Assembly (NCBI GenBank): GCA_946408825.1
Contig: CAMJTU010000002.1
Location: forward strand, 124,001-188,000
Direction: 5' to 3'
Source of the DNA: an uncultured Planctomycetaceae bacterium
Lineage (GTDB): Bacteria; Planctomycetota; Planctomycetia; Pirellulales; Thermoguttaceae
Length of the DNA: 64,000 nucleotides
Shown here: positions 41,382 through 50,444 of the stretch, in pieces
Position numbering within the stretch: the stretch's first letter is position 1
Layout: each line of letters begins with the position of its first letter
The notes under the pieces: model-generated
Database searches by the model: none
Seen by the model: only the letters and a program-made list of their open reading frames with translations
Told to the model about the DNA's origin: nothing
Made by a program: the position numbers and the translations under genes

Positions 41382-43058
41382 ATGATGAAACAGACTCGTC
41401 GATCTTTCCTAACTCAGACTATATTCGGCGCCGACGTACTTTACGGGGCGTCCGCTTTTGTCCCTGCTTCGAGTCTGCTTTTGGCGGACGACGCGGCGGC
41501 GCGGATCCCGCTTTACGCGGATGGAGAGTATCGCAGAATCGATTCTCAGGAACGCGTATTTCACATCAGTTGTTCGATCGATATGTTCGAAGCGAACGGC
41601 GATTTTCCGGAGATATGGCGCGACGCGGGGGTGACCGACGCATGGCTATGCACGTGGTTTTACGGTTATTTCCCTTATCCTTGGGAAAAACTCGATTATT
41701 GGCTTGGTCGTTTGAAAAGCGCGGGAATACGTCCTCACCTGATTAGCGTTCCTTTCTGTCACGGGGGCGGCGCGCTTGATCCTCGAACTGAAGGCTTCCC
41801 GAATCTGCCTCCAAAACATTGGAAAACCGCGCGTCGTTGGGACGGTTCAGAGAATTGGGGATTTTCATGGCATCGTCCAACTGACGCGGAGGGCGCCGAG
41901 GCGATTAGAACCCTTGCTAAACGCTACGGTTCGTTCGATTTCTTTTTAGACGACGACTTCCGTTTCGCATCGACGCCCGACCTTATCGGCGGTTGTGTTT
42001 GCGACGAATGTCGTCAGGATTTTCTCGAAAAGAGCGGCTTGAACGGAACGCGTTGGAACGAGGTTCTGGACGACGTACGCAACAACGCTGAAACGCCTCT
42101 TCTTCATGCGTGGGTCGATTATTTTTGCGACCGTCTCACGCAGTGTTTCAATACGTGGCGCGACGCGACCCCGGCGGTCGACGTCGGAATCATGGTTATG
42201 TATATGGGGTGCGAGCGCGCCGGAATCAGACTCGCCGATTATAAAGACGCGCTCTTCCGCGTCGGCGAAGGCGGGTTTAGCGACAGCTGGTACGGAACGG
42301 AAAAGTTTAAGACGATCGAATTGTACAGTTCGTTATTCCATCGTCGCTTCTGTCGTCCAGGGCGCGCGTTTAGCGAAACGACCGTCTTTCCCGAGAAGTC
42401 TCTTTCCGCAGAGAATATGGCGTCGAAACTCGCCGTTTCAACGATTTGCGACGTTCGTAACACGTGTTTTATGTCGGGTTTAGTTCCGATTCCCGCCGAG
42501 AATTGGCCTGTTCTCAAAGAGCGAATGGCGCGTGAAAAGATTTTGCACGCGAAACTTCTCAACGCGAAACCTAACGGTCCTTTTAAACATTTTTACGGGA
42601 TTTCGTCGCGATATTGCGCCGGCGCCAACGCATATTCTCTCTTCTTAGCGCTTGGCGTTCCTTTCGAAGTTTGCGACGAAATTCCTTCCGACGGTTGGAC
42701 CTTCTTAAGCGATTCAGACGCGCTTGCCGTCGAGCGCGGCGCCTTGACGTCGTCGGGATCGAAACTCGTCGCGCGTTTAGAATCTTCTGCCGGTCGCTTT
42801 GTTAGGGTTGCGGAAGATTTCGACGCGCTCTTTGAGTTTAGACGTTCAATTTTGACGTCGCTCCAAGAACGCCAAATTCCCTACGTTGAAGAAGAAATAC
42901 CGATTGTTTTGGCATGGTATCCAGAAGTCGACGCGCTTTACATATGGAATATTTCTAATACGGAGAAGACGTTCCATATTCGTCGAGGCGATCGTCTTAC
43001 GGGCATGAAGCTTGGAGCGTTGGATTCGCAAGTAATCGATTTAAAAACGCTTAACTAA
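41382..43058 (+). CDS. Tat-exported protein of unknown family, possible TIM-barrel glycosidase
   Basis: A 558-residue protein with a twin-arginine signal (TRRSFLTQ, Arg6-Arg7) followed by a hydrophobic stretch. The mature part looks like a (beta/alpha)8 barrel: strands such as DAWLCTWFYGYF, IRPHLISVPFCHGG, FDFFLDDDFRF and VGIMVMYMG end in polar or aromatic residues, and Asp-rich FFLDDDFR could be catalytic. A CDECRQDF segment with paired Cys (CVCDEC) might bind metal. The final 150 residues resemble the C-terminal domains of hypothetical glycoside hydrolases (ALYIWNISN, then FHIRRGD). I do not recognise a named family. The gene has its own promoter and terminator. It starts with tandem ATGATG after GGAG. 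Confidence 0.75.
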   Translation: MMKQTRRSFLTQTIFGADVLYGASAFVPASSLLLADDAAARIPLYADGEYRRIDSQERVFHISCSIDMFEANGDFPEIWRDAGVTDAWLCTWFYGYFPYPWEKLDYWLGRLKSAGIRPHLISVPFCHGGGALDPRTEGFPNLPPKHWKTARRWDGSENWGFSWHRPTDAEGAEAIRTLAKRYGSFDFFLDDDFRFASTPDLIGGCVCDECRQDFLEKSGLNGTRWNEVLDDVRNNAETPLLHAWVDYFCDRLTQCFNTWRDATPAVDVGIMVMYMGCERAGIRLADYKDALFRVGEGGFSDSWYGTEKFKTIELYSSLFHRRFCRPGRAFSETTVFPEKSLSAENMASKLAVSTICDVRNTCFMSGLVPIPAENWPVLKERMAREKILHAKLLNAKPNGPFKHFYGISSRYCAGANAYSLFLALGVPFEVCDEIPSDGWTFLSDSDALAVERGALTSSGSKLVARLESSAGRFVRVAEDFDALFEFRRSILTSLQERQIPYVEEEIPIVLAWYPEVDALYIWNISNTEKTFHIRRGDRLTGMKLGALDSQVIDLKTLN

Positions 43059-43070
43059 TTTAGTTCGAGT

Positions 43071-43123
43071 CGTCGCCATACTGTAGCGCGTTACGTCTGC
43101 TTGCATGGCGACGCCGTTTTTTT
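43071..43123 (+). terminator. terminator after the Tat-exported protein gene
   Basis: A 9-base stem CGTCGCCAT / ATGGCGACG enclosing a 25-base loop (with a smaller GTA..TAC hairpin inside), followed by CCG and T7. Confidence 0.65.
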
Positions 43124-43172
43124 CTTTGAGGATTCGAGGCGCGGAATTTCCGACGATTTTTCTTTTCACCCC

Positions 43173-43201
43173 TCGAAAGCGACGTTCCTTTGGGATAGAA
43201 T
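43173..43201 (+). promoter_or_regulatory. predicted promoter of the SEC-C/TPR gene
   Basis: TCGAAA (43173-43178), a 17-base spacer and TAGAAT (43196-43201), about 83 bases before the ATG. Confidence 0.4.
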
Positions 43202-43283
43202 AGACGGACGTTTGAAGTCTGCGGGAACCCGCGACTCATTTTACGTTTTGTCGAAAATAACTCTGTTTTAGGAATGTTTCGCG

Positions 43284-45521
43284 ATGGCGATCGATTTATA
43301 TTCTCCTTGTCCTGGCGGCCGCGGTAAGAAAATCCAGTATTGTTGCCCGAATCATGTTAAAGAGCTTGAACAGATTGACAAGTATCTCGAAGGAGAGCAG
43401 TTTGCGGCAGGACTTGCTTATGTCGAAGGGCTTATAAAGAATCGTCCCGACTGCGCGTGTCTTGAAGAAGCGAAATGCATGTTTCAGAAGTTGATTGGTC
43501 TTTGGAAAGACGCGTACGAAACTGCTAAAAAGTTTGCGGAACGCGAGCCGAAAAACGTCGTGGCTGCGTCGGAAGCAGCGTCGACGGCCGCGTTTATCGG
43601 CAAACCACAAGAGGCGATTTCTTACCTCGTCGACGCCGTCGAAAACGTTGAAGGAACCGAAACGCCGCTTACCGTCGTCCAAGCGATGCTTACCGTCGGG
43701 GCGGCTCTTTTGGAGAATCAGTATTTCTATCAGGCTGTCGCCGTCGCTAAGCAGCTTCAAGCGTATCCAATTCAAGATCCCAATCTTCAACGTTTTTTAT
43801 ATAGCGTTCTAGCTACGGATAGAATTCCGCTCATGCTCAGGGAACAGGTCTTTGACCTAGAGGCCCCCGCGGGTTTTCCGAAAGGCGAGGAGTATAAGCA
43901 AGCGGTTCGTTTACTGTCCGCCGGGCAGTGGAAGCGCGGGCGCGAGATTCTTGAATCTCTTCTCGAGTTCGGCGATCAGTGGTCGGGGCTCTATCGTAGT
44001 TTAGGTCTCGTCGAATTGTGGTTTGCCAACGAAGAAAAGGGACGCGAATATCTTGAACGTTTCCTCGCGGCGGACGACGTCGATTATGAAACGAAGGTTG
44101 ACGTCGAGGAATTCCTCTTGCTGTTGACTTCTCCGTCATGGGACGACCAGGTTTCGGCCGAATACCGCGTCTATACGCTCGAGAATTTTGACGTCGCGTT
44201 GGAAAAGTTGCTTTCTTCAAGGCGTTTTGTGTCGAGCGCTAACCTCCAGTATCCTGAGGAACACGATATTTCGCCAAAGAACGCGTTTTTTGTCCTCGAC
44301 CGACCGCTGTGCGACAAGACGGTCGATCTTTCACTCGACGAGACGTCGAGGAACGTCGGTTTTGCGTTTGTGTTTGGTCGTCAAACCACGCGCCAGGAAC
44401 GCCTTGAAGTCTATTGCGATTCCGCCGATTTTGAATCTGTCGAAGAAGCGTTAAAAGACGCCCTTGGCGCCGTCCCTCCTTGCGAGCAAGAACGGCAGTA
44501 CACGAAGAACGCCGATTGGACGTTAAACGCGTCTCTTCCCAAGTTGATGTTTCGCGATCCTTCGAAGATTGCGCCTGAGACGCTCAAGAAACTCACTGCC
44601 GACGCGTTCGACGCTTTTGCCGCCAAATGGTTTGACCACACTTATAAGTCGCTCGGCAATCTTTCGCCTAGAGAGTGCGTCGCGACGCCTTTGGGTAAGC
44701 GCAAGACGGACGCTTTGATTCGCATTGTCGTCGACGAACTTCCGTCTGTTCTTCGGGAACGCGCAGAAACGACGTTTAGGAAACTAACCGGAATTCCCGC
44801 GCCAGGCCCGATTGAGATTCCTGAATCTCTCGGATCGGAAGAAGATTTTGCCCTCTATATCGAAAAGGTTCCCATTTGGCGTTGGGGTAGACTCCAGATC
44901 GAAAAGTGCGACTCTACGACGCTGGAAAGGTTGACGCAGATTGCGAGAATTGTCGCGCCGGACGAAGTCAAAGAAAAATTTGCGACTGAATTGATTTCGC
45001 GACCGCACGGCGATTTTCAGTATGCCGTACGAGCGGGCGCGTATTCGATTCTTATCGACGCGGCGCTTGGCAGAGGCGAATCGCAGAAGGCTCTCGATCT
45101 TATCGCGGAAGCGGGTCAAAGCGCTAGGGACGTCGGCGAATCTGACGGACGTTGGAAGGTTGTCGAGATCATTACGCGTTTCCGCCGTCGCGAAATTGAC
45201 AAAGTTCGCTCGCTTTCGGAACAGGTCTTTAGAGATTACCAAGACGACAAAGAAGCGATGCAGATGCTGCAGACGTTTTTTGACAACCTTAACGAAGTTG
45301 CGACGGCGCAAATTCAAGCGTCGAATCTCAACCGTCGACAAGCGGATCGTCCGACCTATGGCGGGCTTGCCTCCGAGGACGACGGTCAGGAAACGCGCCT
45401 CAATTTTGGCGTCGGCGACGTTCCGCCTCCGCAGAATCAGAAACCGTCGAGCGGTCTATGGACGCCGGACAGCGACGGGAACGCGTCTAACGGTTCTTCT
45501 AAACTTTGGATTCCAGACTGA
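43284..45521 (+). CDS. SEC-C-like motif protein with TPR-like repeats
   Basis: A 745-residue cytoplasmic protein. The first 25 residues form a SEC-C-like zinc knuckle, SPCPGGRGKKIQYCCPNH; the usual second Cys (CxC) is replaced by Gly, leaving Cys9, Cys20, Cys21 and His24 as possible ligands. TPR-like helix pairs follow (about 30-270; EQFAAGLAYVEGL, AYETAKKFAEREPKNVVAASEAAS, WSGLYRSLGLVELWFANEEKGREYLERFL) and again near 600-690. The middle part is of unknown fold. The C-terminus is polar and repeats a short motif, SGLWTPD and SKLWIPD, the latter being the very end. SEC-C motifs bind partners such as SecB or ribosomes in other proteins; the role here is not known. Confidence 0.78.
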   Translation: MAIDLYSPCPGGRGKKIQYCCPNHVKELEQIDKYLEGEQFAAGLAYVEGLIKNRPDCACLEEAKCMFQKLIGLWKDAYETAKKFAEREPKNVVAASEAASTAAFIGKPQEAISYLVDAVENVEGTETPLTVVQAMLTVGAALLENQYFYQAVAVAKQLQAYPIQDPNLQRFLYSVLATDRIPLMLREQVFDLEAPAGFPKGEEYKQAVRLLSAGQWKRGREILESLLEFGDQWSGLYRSLGLVELWFANEEKGREYLERFLAADDVDYETKVDVEEFLLLLTSPSWDDQVSAEYRVYTLENFDVALEKLLSSRRFVSSANLQYPEEHDISPKNAFFVLDRPLCDKTVDLSLDETSRNVGFAFVFGRQTTRQERLEVYCDSADFESVEEALKDALGAVPPCEQERQYTKNADWTLNASLPKLMFRDPSKIAPETLKKLTADAFDAFAAKWFDHTYKSLGNLSPRECVATPLGKRKTDALIRIVVDELPSVLRERAETTFRKLTGIPAPGPIEIPESLGSEEDFALYIEKVPIWRWGRLQIEKCDSTTLERLTQIARIVAPDEVKEKFATELISRPHGDFQYAVRAGAYSILIDAALGRGESQKALDLIAEAGQSARDVGESDGRWKVVEIITRFRRREIDKVRSLSEQVFRDYQDDKEAMQMLQTFFDNLNEVATAQIQASNLNRRQADRPTYGGLASEDDGQETRLNFGVGDVPPPQNQKPSSGLWTPDSDGNASNGSSKLWIPD

Positions 45522-45550
45522 GCGTGTCGTTCTTGAAACGCTACAATAAC

Positions 45551-45590
45551 GAGTCGGCGCGCGACAAACGCGCGTCGGCTCTTGTCGTTT
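45551..45590 (+). terminator. terminator after the SEC-C/TPR gene
   Basis: A 13-base stem (45551-45563 / 45569-45581, two G-U pairs) with a 5-base loop, followed by a T-rich stretch. Confidence 0.75.
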
Positions 45591-45634
45591 AGGTTGGGGC
45601 TGTGTTTGCGAGTTCTTGTTTTTGGGCGTGAATC

Positions 45635-46249
45635 ATGAGATTAGGCATATACGGCGGGAGTTTCGATCCGATTCATCACGGGCATCTTCTTCTTGCGGAA
45701 TGCGCGCGTGATAGGATGAAGCTTGATCGAGTGGAATTTGTTCCTCTTGGCGTTCCGCCGCATTGCAAGCAAGTGCGGACTCCCGGCGAGGATCGGTATA
45801 ATATGACGCTTAGGGCGATCGCGCCGTATCCTGAATTTGCCGTAAATCGCTGTGAATTAGATTCGAACGAGATAAGCTACACCGTCGACACCCTACGGTT
45901 TTACAGGCGTCAATATCCAGACGACGAGTTATTTTTGATTGTGAGTTCGGAAACGTTTAACGATATTCCAAATTGGCGCGCGCCAGACGAGATTTGCGAA
46001 CTTGTTTCGCTTATCGTCGCGCGACGAGGCGGCTATCCTCCTCCGGATTTCGACTCGTACCTGGCGTTCACGACTCCGGAGCGCGTCGAAGAACTTAAGC
46101 GCGGGGTAATTGATATTCCTGCGATTGAACTTTCGTCAACAGACGTCCGTGAACGCGTCGCAGCGGGAGAGAGCGTTCGTTTTCTTACGCCTGATTCCGT
46201 GATTGATTATATTCGTGACAAGAAGCTCTATTTGAAGAATCGACGTTGA
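45635..46249 (+). CDS. nadD: nicotinate-nucleotide adenylyltransferase
   Basis: NadD joins nicotinate mononucleotide and ATP to form deamido-NAD, a step of NAD synthesis. The nucleotidyltransferase signature GGSFDPIHHGHLLL (with the HxGH-type histidines) is at residues 7-20, and the second motif SSTDVRERVAAGESVRFLTPDSVIDYI is near the C-terminus, where the ISSTxIR pattern is expected. The 204 residues match the family. The ribosome site is weak. The SGNH hydrolase gene begins 42 bases downstream and is probably co-transcribed, though no functional link is evident. Confidence 0.95.
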   Translation: MRLGIYGGSFDPIHHGHLLLAECARDRMKLDRVEFVPLGVPPHCKQVRTPGEDRYNMTLRAIAPYPEFAVNRCELDSNEISYTVDTLRFYRRQYPDDELFLIVSSETFNDIPNWRAPDEICELVSLIVARRGGYPPPDFDSYLAFTTPERVEELKRGVIDIPAIELSSTDVRERVAAGESVRFLTPDSVIDYIRDKKLYLKNRR

Positions 46250-46291
46250 AACGCGGTCTTTACCGTACGACGTCTCTAAGCGAGGCAAACG

Positions 46292-47641
46292 ATGAGTTAC
46301 AATAAAGCGTTTAAATGTTTTATCGCGTCGTCGACGACGCTCTTCGCGCTTTTCTTGACGGCGTTGGCAACGCCGAGTTCCGCAGACGTTTACGCCGCTG
46401 AAAATGAAACGCCCGCCATGCGTCAGGTTAAGCCCGCTCTCGAACGTTTCCGCGACGGAATTCCGCATTTTCTCGCAAAAATCGAAAAAGGGGAGTCCGT
46501 CGACGTCGCGTATTTCGGCGGTTCGATTACAGCGGCTGACGGTTGGCGCGTCCAAACCCTCAAGAAATTTAACGACGAATATTCTCCGTCGAAATTCACG
46601 GAAATTAACGCCGCTATCGGCGGGACGGGAAGCGATCTTGGCGTATTTCGGCTCGAACACGACGTTCTTCGTCATAATCCCGATCTTGTTTTCATCGAGT
46701 TTTGCGTTAACGACGGGGGCGCTGCTCCCGAGGCGATTTGGCGTCAACTTGAAGGGATCGTTCGTCAAATTTGGAAGCATGATTTGACGACGGACGTTGT
46801 TTTCGTTTACACCTTCCGCGTCGGTCATGAAAACGACTATCTTCGCGATTCGACGCCGCGTTCAGTCGCTGCAACGGAAATTCTCGCCGATTTTTACGGA
46901 ATTCCTTCGCTTGATTTTAATATTCCGGTCGTCGAGCTCGAACGTTCGGGCAAGCTCGTCTATCAGTCGGAAGAGCCGATCGAGGGTAAACTTCAATTTT
47001 CCACGGACGGCGTTCATCCCCTCGCGAAGGGACATGAGATTTATACGAAAGTCGTTTGGGACGCGTTTGAGAAAATGAAGGCGGAAAACAAGACGAAGCC
47101 GTATCCGACGCCAGAATGTCGGCGTGAGAAACTCGAGAAGACGTTCGTCGCCGATAATTTAGAGAATGCGAAACTCGTTCCTATCAAGGAGTCTCAACTT
47201 TCGGGAAATTGGAAGGCTATGCCTAGCGACTCCCCCCTTAATTGGACGAAATCTCGCTTGGGCGACGACGTTTTTGTTTCAGACGAGCCGGGCGCGAAAC
47301 TTACGGTTCGTTTCAAAGGATCGGCTTTGAACGTTTACGATATTCTTGGCCCCAACGGCGGTCAGGTTTTCGTCACGGTCGACGGCGTTCGGTCAAAGAA
47401 CCCGATTCCACGCTTTGACAGTTTCTGTACATACTGGCGGCTTGCGACGCTGTACGTCGCGTCAGGACTCGATCCGAACGTCGAGCATGAGGCGATTGTC
47501 GAGATCGACGCTCAAGAGCCGAGTCGCGAACCCGTCGCTTTCCGATTGGAGAATCCCGAAAGGGAACTCGCCGAACCGAAATATCATGGTCATAACGTTT
47601 GGTTTGGCCCGCTTATGATTGTCGGCGACGTCCTTGACTAA
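46292..47641 (+). CDS. secreted SGNH/GDSL-type hydrolase with C-terminal sandwich domain
   Basis: A 449-residue exported esterase-like protein. The signal peptide ends near SSADVYA (about 35). The SGNH core (about 65-270) has block I AYFGGSIT (Ser78), a block with EINAAIGGTGSD, block III FIEFCVNDGG (Asn) and block V STDGVHPLAKGH (Asp about 239, His about 242). A beta-rich C-terminal domain (about 300-449) resembles the accessory jelly-roll domain of carbohydrate esterases. It probably removes acetyl or other acyl groups from glycans outside the cytoplasm. A GAGG site precedes the ATG. Its stop overlaps the convergent tilS stop by 4 bases. Confidence 0.88.
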   Translation: MSYNKAFKCFIASSTTLFALFLTALATPSSADVYAAENETPAMRQVKPALERFRDGIPHFLAKIEKGESVDVAYFGGSITAADGWRVQTLKKFNDEYSPSKFTEINAAIGGTGSDLGVFRLEHDVLRHNPDLVFIEFCVNDGGAAPEAIWRQLEGIVRQIWKHDLTTDVVFVYTFRVGHENDYLRDSTPRSVAATEILADFYGIPSLDFNIPVVELERSGKLVYQSEEPIEGKLQFSTDGVHPLAKGHEIYTKVVWDAFEKMKAENKTKPYPTPECRREKLEKTFVADNLENAKLVPIKESQLSGNWKAMPSDSPLNWTKSRLGDDVFVSDEPGAKLTVRFKGSALNVYDILGPNGGQVFVTVDGVRSKNPIPRFDSFCTYWRLATLYVASGLDPNVEHEAIVEIDAQEPSREPVAFRLENPERELAEPKYHGHNVWFGPLMIVGDVLD

Positions 47642-48732
47642 CGCTTCTCGTCGGACGACGTAATTCGTTGGAAACGCGCCGTATCAGAGTCGGGAAAAAG
47701 CGCCGCGACGTTCCCTGGAAACTGTCGCGGCGTTTTTCTTTGTTTAACGCCGGCGACCAGTCGATCCCATTCCTCGCTCCCCATCTCGCCGAGAGGCCAT
47801 TGCAAACGCCGCCATAACCTCATGAAGTAGCGTTTCAGTATTATCGACGGCGTGTTTTGCAACGTTTGGAGGGGAAGGTCGACGACGTCGCTTGACTCGT
47901 GCTTCTCAGGCTCCGCGACGTTTAGTTCCTGCAACGCTTGTCGGTATTTTTTTAGGCGGCGCGTTTCTTTTTCCACCTCGCGTTCGAGTTCGTCGACGCG
48001 TTCGTCTAAGAAGACGTTTGTTTCCTTTCCTTGTTCTGCGAGCCTTGAGAGCGCGCCGCGCCAGCGATTAGGAAAAATTTCGTCCAGAAGCGGAACTAAC
48101 TCGTTTCGGATACGGTTGCGGGTAAATTCAGGAGACGCGTTGGAAGAATCGACGCGATAATTCTGCTTTAAACGAACCAAATATTCAAGAATTTCCTTCT
48201 TGGTAATCGCTAACATGGGACGCGCCAGCGTCAACGACTGATCGAACGTTCTCGTCGTCGCCATTCCCTGAAGCCCGTCGAAGCCAGAACCGCGGAAGAG
48301 CCGGAAAAGCATCGTTTCTAGCTGATCGTCGGCATGGTGCGCCGTGACGAGAAAACGCGCGCCAAATTCTTTTGTCGCGTCGTGAAGAAGCTCATATCGT
48401 ATCTTTCGCGCCGCGCTTTCAAGACTGCCAAGTCGTTTCGTTTCCCGGTCGAGAACGACGCGATCGATTGTTTTGACAATAACGGGAATTTCCAAGTCCG
48501 TCCCCAGTTTACGGACAAATTCCGCGTCCTCGTCAGATTCCTCGTCGCGGAGTTTATGATTAACCGTCGCGACGCAGACGGCGTTTTGAAGCTTTGCTTC
48601 CTTGACAATCGCGACAAACGCCCGAACGAGCGCGACGCTGTCCGGACCGCCCGACGCGGCCAAGCAGACGCGCCGTCGCGACCATTCGACGAGTGGGAAA
48701 GCCTTTAGGATTTTTTCTTCGATCTGATCCAC
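47638..48732 (-). CDS. tilS: tRNA(Ile)-lysidine synthase
   Basis: TilS modifies C34 of tRNA-Ile(CAU) to lysidine, allowing AUA to be read as Ile. The PP-loop ATPase motif is AASGGPDSVAL (SGGPDS at 27-32), followed by NHKLRDEESDEDAEFV and VTAHHADDQLETMLFRLFRGSG, both typical of TilS; NRIRNELVPLL is the tRNA-binding segment. The last ~100 residues form the C-terminal domain (RYFMRLWRRL, KRKTPRQFPG). The start is a GTG at 48732 with GGGAG about 10 bases upstream. It follows the SurA-like gene on the same strand but a terminator lies between. The gene ends inside the last codons of the convergent SGNH gene. Confidence 0.94.
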   Translation of the reverse strand: MDQIEEKILKAFPLVEWSRRRVCLAASGGPDSVALVRAFVAIVKEAKLQNAVCVATVNHKLRDEESDEDAEFVRKLGTDLEIPVIVKTIDRVVLDRETKRLGSLESAARKIRYELLHDATKEFGARFLVTAHHADDQLETMLFRLFRGSGFDGLQGMATTRTFDQSLTLARPMLAITKKEILEYLVRLKQNYRVDSSNASPEFTRNRIRNELVPLLDEIFPNRWRGALSRLAEQGKETNVFLDERVDELEREVEKETRRLKKYRQALQELNVAEPEKHESSDVVDLPLQTLQNTPSIILKRYFMRLWRRLQWPLGEMGSEEWDRLVAGVKQRKTPRQFPGNVAALFPDSDTARFQRITSSDEKR

Positions 48733-48764
48733 AGAATGTTTACTCCCAACGTCGAAATCGGGAT

Positions 48765-48802
48765 AAAAAAAGCCGTCGTCTTTCCAGGGGGACGGCGGCG
48801 AC
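48765..48802 (-). terminator. terminator after the SurA-like gene
   Basis: On the minus strand the stem GCCGCCGTCCCC / pairing GACGACGGC (G-U tolerant) with a short loop is followed by TTTTTTT. It lies just after the stop of the SurA-like gene and before tilS. Confidence 0.78.
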
Positions 48803-48823
48803 GCAACTCATATTTTTGAGTCG

Positions 48824-50128
48824 TCAGTAGTAACTTTTGCGACCAGTCGCAGAGAGTTCGCGACGGTCGGCGGAACGGAGACGGCGCTCGCGTTCCTCCT
48901 TAGTGACGGCGTATATTTCAACGGAGAAGCGTTCGCTTAACCGTTCTTCATATTGTTTTTTCTTCGCTTCAGTTCGATCTTCGACGAGTTTTTTGCGAAC
49001 TTCCTCTTGGACTTCGTAGAAAGGTCGTATTCTTTCCTTTTCGCGCGAAATGACGCGAACGATCGTCAAGGAGGATTGGTCGTCGATGATTTGACTGAGC
49101 GCGCCGACGGGCAGTTCTTCGCCGAAAACGGCGTTTTCAATTTTCTCCGAGCGAAGCATCCCGCGTTCGGTTGATTCCCGAAATCCTCCCTCCTTTGCGA
49201 ACGCGTCTTCCGAATCGACGCGACAGACCTCCGCGAAGACGGATTCCTGATCTCTAGGATCGGCGCTTTGAACGGCGTTCCCCATGTGCGCTATCTTGCG
49301 CTTGGCGTCCTCTTTCGGACGCTTAGAACCGTAATAGACGGTCATCGCCTGCCATTTGATTTTCGGCGGGATTTTGTAGTCGTCTTGATTGGCTTCGTAA
49401 TAACGCCGGAGTTCCAGAAGCGTAGGCGTGAAGTCCTCCTCGCCGAGATTAAAGTTCATCCAGAGTTCTCCGAGCGTCTGCTGGATAAACATCCGTTTTT
49501 CCTGCGCGAAATCGGTCTGTATCTCGGTTTCGAAGTATTCTTCTAGTTCTTTCAGACTATTGCAGTTAAACTGCTTCTCGAGCTCTGGAACATATTTCGT
49601 GTCGAATTCCTTCTCAAGCTGCGTCGTTTGCTCTTTGACCTGCTCCTTGGGACGGCTGACGACGTAGTCGTTGTAGAAAAGGAGTTTGCGGATATGTTCG
49701 TCGAGTACCTGAGAATAGGCGACGTCGCTGTTGAGGAATCCGTTCAAGTAGCCCTCTTTGTATTCCTGACGACGCGCTTCGCGCTCTTCTTCAGGGAGCT
49801 TCTCTATCTCCGAGAGGTATTGCATATGGGCGAGCTTTTTGATCTGATGCAAGACGTCGCGCCGTAGAATAGCGACCTGCCCGACGCGTCCGATTGTTTC
49901 GGCGCCGTCGTAGTAGGTGCGCGTCATGAGATTTGATTTCGCGGGAACGGAGAGTTCGGGATCTTGCGCATACAGAACGGACGAAAGAAAGAGCGACGTC
50001 GCAAGGATTCCCAGAAGCCCTGCGGCTCTTAACGACGAAACTGTATTCGCCGACGAGTAATTCGCGCCTTTTCGCGCCTTTGCAACGTCAATGATCTGAC
50101 GGAACATACAACTTCCCATGATTCGCAT
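48824..50128 (-). CDS. SurA/PpiC-like secreted foldase
   Basis: A protein of about 434 residues (from the ATG at 50128; 50119 and 50107 are alternatives, and a longer frame begins only at a TTG). A hydrophobic segment (LLGILATSLFLSSVLYAQ) is a signal peptide or anchor. The N-terminal helical region (about 55-260) resembles SurA_N: GRVGQVAILRRDVLHQI, then the coil-rich EKEFDTKYVPELEKQF. A parvulin-like stretch follows (about 270-380; AFAKEGGFRESTERGMLRSEKIENAVF, VGALSQIIDD, TIVRVISREKER). It is probably a periplasmic chaperone or prolyl isomerase for exported proteins. Its upstream region holds a cluster of palindromes (50154-50195). Confidence 0.82.
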   Translation of the reverse strand: MRIMGSCMFRQIIDVAKARKGANYSSANTVSSLRAAGLLGILATSLFLSSVLYAQDPELSVPAKSNLMTRTYYDGAETIGRVGQVAILRRDVLHQIKKLAHMQYLSEIEKLPEEEREARRQEYKEGYLNGFLNSDVAYSQVLDEHIRKLLFYNDYVVSRPKEQVKEQTTQLEKEFDTKYVPELEKQFNCNSLKELEEYFETEIQTDFAQEKRMFIQQTLGELWMNFNLGEEDFTPTLLELRRYYEANQDDYKIPPKIKWQAMTVYYGSKRPKEDAKRKIAHMGNAVQSADPRDQESVFAEVCRVDSEDAFAKEGGFRESTERGMLRSEKIENAVFGEELPVGALSQIIDDQSSLTIVRVISREKERIRPFYEVQEEVRKKLVEDRTEAKKKQYEERLSERFSVEIYAVTKEERERRLRSADRRELSATGRKSYY

Positions 50129-50153
50129 TCCGAGGACTTCACGTCGTTTCGGC

Positions 50154-50195
50154 GGACAATTGTCCGAGGATCCGTCTATACTATAGACAATTGTC
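50154..50195. promoter_or_regulatory. cluster of three palindromes, likely operator region
   Basis: Three perfect palindromes lie in 42 bases: GGACAATTGTCC (50154-50165), GTCTATACTATAGAC (50174-50188) and GACAATTGTC (50186-50195). The outer two share the GACAATTGTC core. The middle one holds TATACT/TATAGT, which could be a -10 box on either strand. The cluster lies 26-67 bases before the SurA-like start, so it may be a regulator-controlled promoter. Confidence 0.6.
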
Positions 50196-50416
50196 GCGAG
50201 TCGACGCAAGAGCTTTTTTATATGAGGGCTCTTCGACTTCTCTTTATGGTATCGTCCGTATTGTTGTAAAATTTATTATATTTTTCCTAGCCTTTCTAAG
50301 AGACGATCTATCATTCGTTCCGTCGATGTGCGAAGAACCCTTTGAAGGCGTCGACGCCGCGCGCCCTTTGGCAAATACTTCGTTAAGCGTCGTTATTTGT
50401 TTAAAATTGGCTCAAG

Positions 50417-50444
50417 TTGAAAGTTTTGAGAATATGGGTATAAT
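50417..50444 (+). promoter_or_regulatory. strong predicted promoter of the DUF1080 gene
   Basis: TTGAAA (50417-50422), a 16-base spacer and a perfect TATAAT (50439-50444), about 147 bases before the ATG at 50592. Confidence 0.65.
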
